From Porticoccus sp963974675 (GTDB taxonomy: Bacteria > Pseudomonadota > Gammaproteobacteria > Pseudomonadales > Porticoccaceae), in the NCBI GenBank assembly GCA_963974675.1, contig CAXBDQ010000049.1:1-12453 (forward strand): 12,453 nt of DNA, in the 5' to 3' direction. Below the pieces are notes generated by a model that was not told where the DNA came from, made no database searches, and worked only from the letters and a program-made list of their open reading frames with translations. Position 1 is the first letter of the stretch; every line of letters starts with the position of its first letter. This document shows positions 1 through 8,400 of the stretch, piece after piece. Position numbers and translations under genes: made by a program.

Positions 1-31
1 CCAGGAGAGGACTTGAATCATTGCGTTTTAA

Positions 32-454
32 ATCTCGACGAACGCCTGTAACTTGCTTGGAGTAACGCGAGAAAACAGGTGGGAAGAGTGGTTGCTCTAT
101 ATGTTGGATGCGGTCAGGTGTACAGCGCAATGGACAACTCAAAAGATCAATGCGATCCGCAGCCTTTCTGATCATACGGCTGAATATGTTTGTCAGCAGC
201 TCCCCAAAATTTATAGTCGGGAGCTTATTGATGTGGTGTTTGAACAGCCGTATTGTCGCATAGCTAATGTGGTTGATAACGGTATTGCCAAGCGACAAAC
301 CGCTTCTGAATATTTAAAAAAACTGGCAAATATTGGCGTTCTTGAAGAACGGCAGGTTGGCAGAGAAAGGCTTTTCCTTCATCCAAAGCTGTTTACCCTC
401 GTGACACAAGAAGGCAATGACTATCAGGAATATACAGAATTGAAAGATACGTAA
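32..454 (+). pseudogene. 3' remnant of a Fic-family protein gene (C-terminal winged-helix part)
   Basis: The readable protein from about position 53 to the stop at 452-454 resembles the C-terminal end of Fic/DOC-family proteins, which AMPylate or otherwise modify target proteins. Recognisable stretches are the WEEWLLYML segment, then LPKIYSRELIDVVFEQPYCR, then a winged-helix-like AKRQTASEYLKKLANIGVLEE. The catalytic Fic core with its HPFxxGNGR motif, which should lie upstream, is absent. The frame is closed by a stop at 29-31, and the first 50 bases read in any frame do not look like Fic. Similarity begins abruptly near position 50, so the break looks like a rearrangement junction rather than a point mutation. 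The TTG at 53 is not a persuasive start. The piece could still be translated as a small DNA-binding protein, but a dead fragment is more likely. Family identity is from memory of conserved motifs. Confidence 0.75.
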
Positions 455-608
455 GTTTGCTAACTTATAGCGCGACGTTTCTTTTAGGGGGTATATCATC
501 TATTGATCTTGCCCACCTAATGATGGACAACGCTGTTAAGCGGATATGGTAAAAATATGTTCTGCTTTGCTTTAAATGTTTTTTCCAGTGTAATGAATTG
601 TGTAAACT

Positions 609-1010
609 CTATTCTGAGCCAAATAATAACGTATCAATTACAGGGCAGTCAGGCACGTCTTTACCACTGCATGCTATGAGTGTTTTGCTGAGCGCATCTT
701 CGATACGCCTTAGATCATTTATCTTCTGATGAACAGATTCAAGGTGTTCCTTCGCCAATTTTGAAACTTCGCCACAGGAAACAGCTTTCCTATCTACCAA
801 ATCAAGAAGGCTTTTCAAGTCTTCCATAGTAAAACCGAGTTCGCGTCCCCGCATAATAAATTGCAGGCGTTTCATGTGAATTTGATCATATTCGCGATAT
901 CCATTAGTTGAACGTGATGGTTCTGGCATCAACATTATCTTTTCGTAATATCGGATTGTCTCAAGATTACAGCCTGTTCTTTTGGCCAGTTCACCGCGCG
1001 TAATACTCAT
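609..1010 (-). CDS. merR: MerR, Hg(II)-responsive transcriptional regulator
   Basis: MerR is a dimeric regulator that binds between the -35 and -10 boxes of the mer promoter and untwists it when Hg(II) binds. The 133-residue protein has an N-terminal MerR helix-turn-helix (ITRGELAKRTGCNLETIRYY), a long dimerisation helix, and the three mercury-binding cysteines at about C79, C114 and C122. Their spacing (35 and 8) matches MerR closely; the C-terminal metal loop is one residue shorter than in Tn501 MerR. I chose the ATG at 1010 over an in-frame GTG at 1016, because GGAG at 1016-1019 sits correctly before the ATG and overlaps the GTG. The gene is divergent from merTPFA with the shared operator between them, so it probably also represses itself. 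Metal specificity is inferred from the cysteines and the adjoining mer genes. Confidence 0.93.
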   Translation of the reverse strand: MSITRGELAKRTGCNLETIRYYEKIMLMPEPSRSTNGYREYDQIHMKRLQFIMRGRELGFTMEDLKSLLDLVDRKAVSCGEVSKLAKEHLESVHQKINDLRRIEDALSKTLIACSGKDVPDCPVIDTLLFGSE

Positions 1011-1044
1011 TTGCACTCCATTTCGAATTATTTCAAATTATCGC

Positions 1045-1075
1045 TTGACCCTGTAGTCGCTACAGGATTTATCCT
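1045..1075 (+). promoter_or_regulatory. MerR-type mer operon promoter/operator with 19-bp spacer
   Basis: TTGACC at 1045-1050 serves as -35 and TATCCT at 1070-1075 as -10, separated by 19 bp. This overlong spacer is the hallmark of promoters activated by MerR-family proteins. A perfect dyad lies in the spacer: CCTGTAG at 1050-1056 and CTACAGG at 1060-1066 around TCG. Transcription should start near 1082, shortly before the merT ribosome site. A GATAAT on the minus strand (1042-1037) is a candidate -10 for merR, so MerR would cover both promoters. Confidence 0.88.
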
Positions 1076-1108
1076 GAAGCTATAAGTAGGAATTTGCAAG
1101 GAAAATCC

Positions 1109-1486
1109 ATGGTCGAAACTGATATGAAAAACGAGAGAGATAAAAGCAGAAGTAAATGGCTTGCGGCTGCGGGTGTCTCGGGAGCGCTCATTGCGTCTTC
1201 CTGCTGTGTCGTGCCGTTGCTTTTGGTGACTCTCGGTATCAGTGGCGCGTGGATTGGAAACCTGACCGCATTAGAGCCTTACAAGCCCTTTTTCTTGAGC
1301 ATTACGGTTTTACTGCTGGGGTTCGGCTTTTGGTACGTCTACTTCAAGCCGAAGAAAGAATGTGAAGAGGGAAGTTATTGTGCCCGTCCGTCTTCGGCGC
1401 GCATTACCAAGTCAGCACTCTGGATCGCAACGGTACTCGTTCTTCTGTCTGCTACAGTCGATTATTGGGCACCACTATTTTATTAG
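1109..1486 (+). CDS. merT: MerT, inner-membrane mercuric ion transporter
   Basis: MerT takes Hg(II) from periplasmic MerP and moves it across the inner membrane toward MerA. The 125-residue protein has three predicted membrane segments (about 17-38, 56-79 and 101-119). The vicinal pair C32-C33 (SCCVVPLLLV) lies in the first segment. The second cysteine pair, C85 and C91, lies in the cytoplasmic loop between segments two and three, as in Tn501 MerT. The ATG at 1109 is chosen over an upstream in-frame TTG at 1094 because AAGGA at 1098-1102 is correctly spaced from it. The N-terminus is rich in charged residues (ETDMKNERDKSRSK) and somewhat longer than in classical MerT. It is first in the operon; the stop at 1484-1486 overlaps the AGGAG that precedes merP. 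Confidence 0.92.
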   Translation: MVETDMKNERDKSRSKWLAAAGVSGALIASSCCVVPLLLVTLGISGAWIGNLTALEPYKPFFLSITVLLLGFGFWYVYFKPKKECEEGSYCARPSSARITKSALWIATVLVLLSATVDYWAPLFY

Positions 1487-1498
1487 GAGATTATCAAG

Positions 1499-1837
1499 AT
1501 GAAAAAAATAGCATTATTTATTAGCGCAGCGGCGTTCATGGTTACGGTGTCTGTAGTCGGGATCAATGTCCTGCCAGCGGCACAAGCCGTGACTGCAACC
1601 GAATCTGAGGCCGTTTCGTCTGAGCAAACGGCTACTTTCACTATTGAGAAGATGACCTGTGCGGCATGCCCAATTACCGTTAAAAGGGCTATGCAAGCCG
1701 TCGATGGGGTTAGCAATGTCGATATTAACTTTGCTGAAAAAACGGCAACAGTAGTTTTTGATCCTACTGTGTCAACGCTAGAACAAGTGGGCGCAGCTTC
1801 GACCAATGCAGGATATCCTGCCACGCCTGAGCGATAA
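1499..1837 (+). CDS. merP: MerP, periplasmic mercuric ion-binding protein
   Basis: MerP scavenges Hg(II) in the periplasm and passes it to the membrane transporters. The 112-residue precursor has a Sec signal peptide (MKKIALFISAAAFMVTVSVV and on to about residue 30, cleavage after AQA). The mature domain has the heavy-metal-associated fold with the metal motif KMTCAACPITVKRAM, cysteines at C54 and C57. Between the signal peptide and the fold lies an acidic, Ser/Thr-rich linker of about 15 residues (TATESEAVSSEQ), longer than in Tn501 MerP. AGGAG at 1485-1489 lies nine bases before the ATG, inside the end of merT. The gap to merT is 12 bp and to merF 10 bp, so the genes are surely co-transcribed. 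Confidence 0.93.
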   Translation: MKKIALFISAAAFMVTVSVVGINVLPAAQAVTATESEAVSSEQTATFTIEKMTCAACPITVKRAMQAVDGVSNVDINFAEKTATVVFDPTVSTLEQVGAASTNAGYPATPER

Positions 1838-1847
1838 GAGATAGCAG

Positions 1848-2087
1848 ATGAAAGATAAACCATTACTCGCCTTTGGCATTGGAGGGACAGTCATTCTAGC
1901 TCTTTGCTGTTTTACACCTGCTCTTGTTGTTTTAAGCGTAGTGGGCTTGGCTGGGATAATAGGAAAGCTCGATGTTGTTCTTTTACCAGCTTTGGTAATT
2001 TTTATCGGGCTTACCGCTTATACATTGTGGCGAAAGCGACAATGCGCAACGGGAAATAAATGTAAAACTCAAAATAAGGAAAGTTAA
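1848..2087 (+). CDS. merF: MerF, small inner-membrane mercuric ion transporter
   Basis: MerF is a two-helix Hg(II) transporter of about 80 residues, usually an accessory or alternative to MerT. This 79-residue protein has two hydrophobic segments (about 7-37 and 42-60). The first carries the vicinal cysteines C20-C21 in LALCCFTPALVVL. A second pair, C66 and C72, lies in the short basic C-terminal tail (RKRQCATGNKCK), matching the family layout in which the C-terminal pair accepts the ion on the cytoplasmic side. A purine-rich AAGAGA overlaps the merP stop and lies just before the ATG. Having both merT and merF gives two uptake routes. Only three bases separate this gene from merA. Confidence 0.92.
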   Translation: MKDKPLLAFGIGGTVILALCCFTPALVVLSVVGLAGIIGKLDVVLLPALVIFIGLTAYTLWRKRQCATGNKCKTQNKES

Positions 2088-2090
2088 GAA

Positions 2091-3551
2091 ATGTCTGATT
2101 GTTGCTCAAGCGAAGTTTCTGACACTGGTATAAAAAAAGAAACTACAAAGCCTGATTTACTTGTCATCGGCGGTGGATCGGGTGGTTTTTCTGCGGCCAT
2201 CACAGCAGCAGAAAGTGGAGCCAATGTCGTTATTGCTGGGCATGGCACTATCGGCGGCACATGTGTCAATGTTGGCTGTGTTCCATCAAAAACCATGATA
2301 CGAGCGATGGAAGCTGTGCATCATGCTAAGAATGCGGAGCGTTTTGATGGCATAAAGGGAAAATCGGAGATTTTTAATTGGAAAGCTCTGGTTGCCCAAA
2401 AGCAAAGTCTTGTCGACGAATTGCGAAAGGCTAAGTATGAGGATGTGCTACTTTCATATCCAAATGTCACCTATATAGACATGAAGGAAAAAGCTCATTT
2501 CACAGGCAATGAGACGGAAGTAGATATTGATGGTGTTCTCTACCACCCCAAAAAGATTGTTATTGCAGCGGGATCATCTTCAGCGTTACCACCGATCAAT
2601 GGTATCCAAAGCGTACCCGTACTAGATAGCACATCTGCCCTTGAGCTTGAAGAGCTTCCCGGGTCACTACTTGTAATTGGCGGAGGTGTGATTGGCGTGG
2701 AGCTGGGGCAGATGTTTGCCCGCGCAGGAGTCAATGTCACAATATGCTGCCGTTCTCGCCTGTTACCCGAAGCGGAGCCAGAAGTATCTCAGGCATTAGC
2801 GGATTATCTGCGGGCAGAAGGTGTAACTGTCTGTGATGGGGTTGGGTATCAGAAAATCGAAAAGACAACTAAAGGCATTAAGCTGGTATGCGAGGGATTG
2901 GACGGTTTGGATGCTATTGAGGCCGAGCAGCTTTTAGTAGCCGCAGGCCGCAGACCGAATACGTCTGCGCTTGGTGCAGACAAAGTAGCTATTAAACTGC
3001 TCAAAAATGGTGGCATTGAAATCAATGAATTTATGCAATCTTCTAACCCCGATATTTATGCGACAGGGGATGTAACAGGAACAGATATGTTCGTCTATAT
3101 GGCGGCTTATGGAGGCAAACTCGCAGCAAAAAATGCACTTGACGGCAATGGACACAAATACAGTAACGCTGCCATGCCATCCGTTGTTTTTTCAGATCCA
3201 CAGATGGCCATGGTTGGATTAACCGAAGCTCAGGCTAAAACCAAAGGTCATGAGGTTAAAACCAGCACGATCACTCTTGATCATGTGCCGCGCTATATTG
3301 CCGCACGTGACGCGCGAGGACTTATTAAGTTAGTGGCCGATAAGGAAACCGATAAACTGCTCGGCGCTCATATATTAGCGCCAGATGGCGGCGAGCTTGT
3401 TCAAACCATGGTCTTAGCCATAAAGGCGAGCATGACCACAGAGGATTTAGCGAATACAATTTTTCCTTATCTGACAGGTGTTGAAGGATTAAAACTTGCC
3501 GCACAGACCTTCGATAAAGATGTGAGCACTTTATCTTGCTGTGCAGGATGA
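2091..3551 (+). CDS. merA: MerA, mercuric reductase, short form without NmerA domain
   Basis: MerA is the cytoplasmic flavin enzyme that reduces Hg(II) to volatile Hg(0) with NADPH. The 486-residue protein has the FAD site IGGGSGG (26-32), the redox-active disulfide GTCVNVGCVPSK (C58 and C63), the NAD(P) site VIGGGVIGVELG (195-206), the second FAD motif IYATGDV (322-328), and the C-terminal dimerisation domain. FPYLT carries the active-site tyrosine Y460, equivalent to Y605 of the Bacillus enzyme by distance from the C-terminus. The C-terminal LSCCAG (C483-C484) hands mercury to the active site. The N-terminal metal-binding domain of Tn501-type enzymes is missing. Instead there is a 20-residue leader beginning MSDCCSS, with a vicinal cysteine pair. 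AAGGAAAG precedes the ATG inside the end of merF. No merD or merE follows. Confidence 0.96.
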   Translation: MSDCCSSEVSDTGIKKETTKPDLLVIGGGSGGFSAAITAAESGANVVIAGHGTIGGTCVNVGCVPSKTMIRAMEAVHHAKNAERFDGIKGKSEIFNWKALVAQKQSLVDELRKAKYEDVLLSYPNVTYIDMKEKAHFTGNETEVDIDGVLYHPKKIVIAAGSSSALPPINGIQSVPVLDSTSALELEELPGSLLVIGGGVIGVELGQMFARAGVNVTICCRSRLLPEAEPEVSQALADYLRAEGVTVCDGVGYQKIEKTTKGIKLVCEGLDGLDAIEAEQLLVAAGRRPNTSALGADKVAIKLLKNGGIEINEFMQSSNPDIYATGDVTGTDMFVYMAAYGGKLAAKNALDGNGHKYSNAAMPSVVFSDPQMAMVGLTEAQAKTKGHEVKTSTITLDHVPRYIAARDARGLIKLVADKETDKLLGAHILAPDGGELVQTMVLAIKASMTTEDLANTIFPYLTGVEGLKLAAQTFDKDVSTLSCCAG

Positions 3552-4153
3552 TCCGAATAGCACACCGAGAATTGCAGTGAGAAAGTCATGAAAATCACAA
3601 CAAATATTTGCCCACTTGTGGGTGTTCGCTCGTTCGTTTAGGGATCGATCCTAAGCAGTCCAAAACTCAGATTACTATTTGGTGCGGTTAAGAGGAGAAG
3701 CTGATTTTAAAGGACTATTCGATGGTCAAGAGACCTTATGTTGTTCGGAAACGATCAAGTAGCTTAAAGGCATATAATGTTCTCTATCGACAAGCCCTCA
3801 TATTGAATGGCTTCAAGCAGGTTCTATGTGCGACCTCGAATAAGAATAAAATGCTACTAGTTGATTAAGAGTTAGGTTTCATAGGATTGAGTTCAATGGA
3901 AAAGCTGGGAGATGAACCGCATCCTATGTTATAGGGTAGAAGGGGCTGCTTTTCTTAGTTTTGTTCGTTTGAAGTTACCGCTGGCGTTACTCATTTCGTT
4001 AGGTCTTCAGACTCTTTTCGACCCAAAGCGGACAGCCGTGAATTACTTATTAACAAAGATCTCTCTGCACATAACTGTAGAAAGCCAATAACATCAAACT
4101 AACTTTAAATAGGTTGTACTTTGCATGTATCGACTCCACTACTCGCAAAGGGG
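3552..4153. other. Long intergenic stretch with no convincing gene
   Basis: About 600 bases separate the rightward merA from the leftward DUF1302 gene. I see no open frame of useful length on either strand: the best forward one is roughly 35 codons around 3652-3768 with no ribosome site and no recognisable family. Small dyads occur (CCCACTTGTGGG at 3611-3622 and GGATCGATCC near 3643), but neither is followed by a T-run, so no clear merA terminator is visible. A GGGG/CCCC pair at 4150-4164, spanning the DUF1302 stop, is too weak to call a terminator. The stretch around 4019-4038 (acccaaagcggacagccgtg) resembles a sequence I recall in many marine gammaproteobacterial intergenic regions, but I cannot confirm that. 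No insertion sequence or transposon end was recognised. Confidence 0.6.
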
Positions 4154-5455
4154 TCAGAAGCCCCAGTTAATACCAATCGTTATACGATCAGCCTGATCAA
4201 ACTGACCAAACAGCTCGTCATTGTCCCCATAGAAAACATCCACGCCCACGTAGATATCGATATTGGCCTGATAGTTATACGTCAACTTTGGCTGAAAGAC
4301 ACCATCGCCGTGATCGAGTGAATGAATATGAAGCCATTCGCCGGTGAGCGTCTCATTAAGAAATTTTGACTCCCATAGGAATGTTACTCTGTTCTCATGC
4401 CGGTTGTTGAAGAGGGCTGGTGTACTTTCGGTGATGGTTGTTTGAAACCATTGAAATGAAATAAATTGATCCGTCCAACCTTGCCAGTCAAGCCCGATAA
4501 CAGAACCCAATTGGTCTGCCTTAGAGACACCGGGGAATGTTGAAACGGTGCGATGGTAGCGATTGGTTTCATAGGCTATCTCTGTCCGCAACGTCCAATC
4601 TCCCAGCGCGGTGCTGGCCGTTCCACCAACCAAATGGCTGCGTTCATAGTCCTGCTCCACAACCACTTGAACCCCTGCCAGTCTGGAGCGTATAACGGGC
4701 GTATCCACGTAATGGTAAAGGTAGTTGAGTGAGATATCCCAACCACCCACAAAATTGGTAAAGCGCATCCCAAAATCACTGTCCTTTAGCAGAGAGGTCG
4801 GCGCATTGGCGTCGTTCACCACCGCGCTGACGCCTGAGGGTAGCTGCGGCACCAAGGCCGGACTGGTAAAGGCAAAGGGAGAGCTGCTTGGGGCTAGCTC
4901 ATGGGTGGAGGTATCCGGTATCCATAATATTTGCAGCACACTGTTTTCAGTGACATTGAGCTCAGCATTGATCATCCACAATGGAATTCGTGAATCATCA
5001 AAATCGTCGAGAATGAATTCGCGGAAACTTTGCGGGTTTATGACATCAAGCAGCTTTAAGCCGTCGGCCTCACCCCATACCACCTGCTGCTTTCCAACTC
5101 GCCAATAGGTCGTGTTTGTCGCCTTCTCCCAATACAGTTCTCTTACGTCGATCTCACCCGATGGGCCTGCCGTAATCGGCCCACCAACAGGTGAATAGGT
5201 CTTGGGTCGGGATGAACCTTTTTGGCTGAGGTCATCCACCGAGTCCCAACGCAAACGACCAATTGCGGTTATATCACCGCCAAAAAACGGTGTATTGTAC
5301 TCCATATCCAGCAACCACTCCTGTTGTTGCAACTTATCAGATTTTGAACCGTAAGAGGTCTGACTCTTCAGGATGCCACTGAAATCACCGGCGAAAGCAT
5401 TATTTGAGACGATGGCGAGCACAACAGTGCTCACCATTGCACTTATTGCTTTCAT
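4154..5455 (-). CDS. DUF1302-family outer-membrane protein
   Basis: This 433-residue protein has a signal peptide (MKAISAMVSTVVLAIVSNNA, then FA, cleavage near residue 22) and ends in the C-terminal phenylalanine typical of outer-membrane barrels (ITIGINWGF). The segment YWRVGKQQVVWGEADGLKLL followed by DVINPQSFRE and SRIPLWM is typical of DUF1302, a porin-like family often found beside RND/MMPL transporters and LolA-like or DUF1329 proteins. Alternating short hydrophobic strands with aromatic girdle residues run through the chain. The frame is open farther upstream, but the ATG at 5455 is chosen because it starts the signal peptide and has an AGAGGA ribosome site. Its first base is the last base of the preceding gene's TAA (TAATG), so the two are probably translationally coupled. 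It likely serves as the outer-membrane partner of the transporter; its substrate is unknown. Confidence 0.85.
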   Translation of the reverse strand: MKAISAMVSTVVLAIVSNNAFAGDFSGILKSQTSYGSKSDKLQQQEWLLDMEYNTPFFGGDITAIGRLRWDSVDDLSQKGSSRPKTYSPVGGPITAGPSGEIDVRELYWEKATNTTYWRVGKQQVVWGEADGLKLLDVINPQSFREFILDDFDDSRIPLWMINAELNVTENSVLQILWIPDTSTHELAPSSSPFAFTSPALVPQLPSGVSAVVNDANAPTSLLKDSDFGMRFTNFVGGWDISLNYLYHYVDTPVIRSRLAGVQVVVEQDYERSHLVGGTASTALGDWTLRTEIAYETNRYHRTVSTFPGVSKADQLGSVIGLDWQGWTDQFISFQWFQTTITESTPALFNNRHENRVTFLWESKFLNETLTGEWLHIHSLDHGDGVFQPKLTYNYQANIDIYVGVDVFYGDNDELFGQFDQADRITIGINWGF

Positions 5456-8400
5456 TACCGAGGTCCTCTCGTGAGTGCCTGTCGAGTGAACACTTTTGCA
5501 TTGATGGTCGATTGATAATCCACATCGGAGAAGAGAAACTCCGTGTAATGTCCGGTTTTGTGATTTTCGATTTCCAAATGATGGCGTGTCCAAATACCAT
5601 CAACCTGGCGGATATCACTGGCTTTTAAAGTCTTTAAATCATTTAACTTAATATCCCAGTAATGTGCTTTCAGCAGCTGCCAGTTGGCAGGGTCTATCCA
5701 AATATGGACCTTGCCATAACCCAGCTCTTTTGCAATCTCCGCATCAACAGGCAGGGCTTCAACCAACAGGGCTTCTTTACCATCAATCTCTTCCTTACCT
5801 AGGGTGTTAAAGTGATAATCACTGAGTTCAATCTTACCCTCTTTTTTGATATCTTCGAACGTAAAGTCCGTACCCAAAAAATAATCTCCTCGGTCCGATG
5901 CTGAGATTCTTCTCGCTTTTCTTAGCGCTGGCAGGTACAGCCATTGGTCATCATCAACCTCAGCTTTAGGGTAGTCGTAGGTTAAAAACCCCGTATCTTT
6001 GACGTTTCGTGGTTCCAGGTAAAACAGCACCGTCCGTTTTTCGTCTCCAAAATACTGACGGTAACTCAGGGTTTCTCGCAGGCGTTCTTTACCGCGTTTA
6101 TCCACCATTTTCATGGTCAATTTGCGTGTCACATGAAGCCCTTCATCCACGGCATTAACCTGTTCCATCACCCAGCGCCCATTGGGCAGTTCATCGGCAA
6201 ACACATGCTCGGTCGTAGCAAAGAAACCAACAGCACTGATGACAATGATGGCCAGCACCGCTTTAACCCCGGCAGGCACAATATTACCCAAGGCATTTTC
6301 AGCTATTTCGTCCGATTTTTTGCCTGTGATGAAGCGTGGTTTGAATAACTGTATCAGTGCTGGTAGCAGTGTCATGCTCACCAGGAAGCTGGTCGCCACT
6401 GACATCGCGACAATTGTACCGAAGTTGTTGAGCGGTACGACTTTACTGGAAATCAGGACACCAAATCCCAGCGCAATGGCTAACAGGTTAAAAAACAGTG
6501 CACGACCGGTTGTTGGGTAAAACTGCTTCAATGTAATGTTCATATCTTGAGTCTCCTGGTAAAGGGAGCGAAGTCGATCGATGGTATGGATCGCAAAATC
6601 CACGCCTAGACCAATTGCCACCGCTGCAAACATTGACGTACCAATGCCCAACGGAATGGATAAGGCCACCATGGTGGAATAAACCAGCAAGATGCTGATG
6701 CCCACAGGAAGCAGAGCAAATGTGCCCGCCACGGCAGAGCGAAACAGCAGGGAAGAAACCAGCCACACTAGCAACAAGGCAATGCCCATTCCGGTAAAAT
6801 GACTGGTGCCCAGATCTTTGATCCAGTGGTAGTTGAGGTTGACGCGGCCACTGACGGTCGCTGTGACAGTTGAAGTATTAAAGGCGTCAGCTAGATAGTT
6901 ATCGAGTGTTTCCACAACCAGCCGGTTGTCCACATAGGCGCCGGTATTCATGGTTACGCGGACGTTAGCGAGCCGGTAGTCGTAGTCCACTTCTTCCTCA
7001 AAATCATCCGGAGCACTTGATGCTGAATACAACAAGAAGTACTGGGCGACCAGATCGCTGTCGTTAGGTAAGGCGTATTGACTGGCATCACCTTCATTCA
7101 GTGCCCGGTTCATCTGCTTGAGGTAATCCACAATGGAGGTGGAACCCTGCACACCCGGAAGCGTTTCTGCGTAAGCTTGCAGCGTCTCAACTTTCCGCAA
7201 AACTGCCGGTTCGAAGATGCCTTCATCTTCTTTAGTCTCAATCACAATATCGAGGTAGCTGGTGCCATCAAAACGACTATTGATCGCCTTGTCGGCAACG
7301 TACAGTGGTTCGGACTGGTGGAAGGTTTCAATACGATCTTCATTGACCTCAATTTGGCTGGCGGCCAAAATGCCCAACGTTGCAGCAAAAAATGAGCTTA
7401 TAACAACGCCCTTTGCGTGCCTTTTGGTAAAAGCTCCCAACTTAACCATGACTGTTGCAAACGCATCGTGATTGGCGGAACGAATTTTGTTTGCAAGACG
7501 AGGGTGCACTTCAGTTTTCAGCAGGCTCATCGCGGCTGGCAGGAAGATCAAGGTATAGAGCCAGGCAATGCTCACGCCTAACGCGGTAAATAAACCAAAG
7601 AACTTAAAGGGAGGCATGTAAGCAGCAAAATATAATCCCAGAAAGCCTGCTACTGTAGTTAGAGTGGTCAGGGTGATGGGGCGCCACATCGCTACCATGC
7701 TGTAGACAATTGAATTCCTTATCGACTCGTCAGAATGCAATGCACGTCGTTCAAAATATTCACTGTAAACATGGATGCTGTCAGCAACCGCAATACCAAT
7801 CAAAATAACAGGAAGAGCATTGGTAATAACATAGAAAGGTACGCCGACGGCCGCCATTATGCCCACCGTAATAATGGCGGATGCGCCAATGATCATATTT
7901 GCCATAAAGGTCGATCCACCGCGAAGAAAAGCGATGAAGAAAATAAGTGTAATCACTAGCGCGGCAAGAGGATTGAGTCGCTGCGCATCGGAATCGATAT
8001 AGCTACCTAAATAGCCGGATATTGCGCCTTCCCCCGCGACATGCAGAGTAAGCCCTTCTGGTAGATCAAGCGTCTCTAAAGTTGAGAGAAGTTCGATATA
8101 GGTTTGTTCAGCAAGCCCTTCGTCCAACAACTCGGCGATGATCAATGTTGCTGATTCATCATTGGCCACCAAACTGCCCTGATAAAGCGGAAAGTCCCGA
8201 ATCGCGTCACGTACCGTATCCGCCTCAGCCTGTGATCCCAGTTCATATTCGTAAAAGGGATCGACCATCATGCCGTCATTGGTACCCACAATGTTGTTTT
8301 CAGTCGCCAGGCTGGTGACACCATCAGGGTCGATATTCTCGACATTGATTACCGCGTCAGTCACTGTTTTTAAGGCATTCAAGCCTTCTCGTGTAAAAAT

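Noticed and set aside
1..50. Possible tRNA 3' end or attachment site at the window start (ccaggagaggacttgaatc reads like a reversed T-arm)
   Set aside because: On the minus strand a TTCAAGT loop appears, but the five-base arms around it do not pair and no acceptor or anticodon arm can be formed inside the window.
1483..1863. Open frame of 126 codons on the minus strand opposite merP
   Set aside because: It lies wholly across well-supported mer genes, has no recognisable motif, and is explained by codon bias of the opposite strand.
1021..4153. mer genes carried by a Tn501/Tn21-type transposon
   Set aside because: No 38-bp Tn3-family terminal repeat, resolvase, transposase, merD or merE is visible inside the window; ends could lie outside it.
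4150..4164. Terminator hairpin GGGG/CCCC at the end of the DUF1302 gene
   Set aside because: The stem is only four pairs with a seven-base loop and is followed by TTTG, too weak to support.
4725..5108. Open frame of 127 codons opposite the DUF1302 gene
   Set aside because: The opposite strand encodes a recognisable barrel protein with signal peptide and terminal Phe; this frame shows no family features.
6182..6520. Open frames opposite the junction of the RND fusion that might indicate a split gene
   Set aside because: They have no motifs or ribosome sites, and the leftward frame is continuous with clear transporter and LolA-like motifs on both sides.
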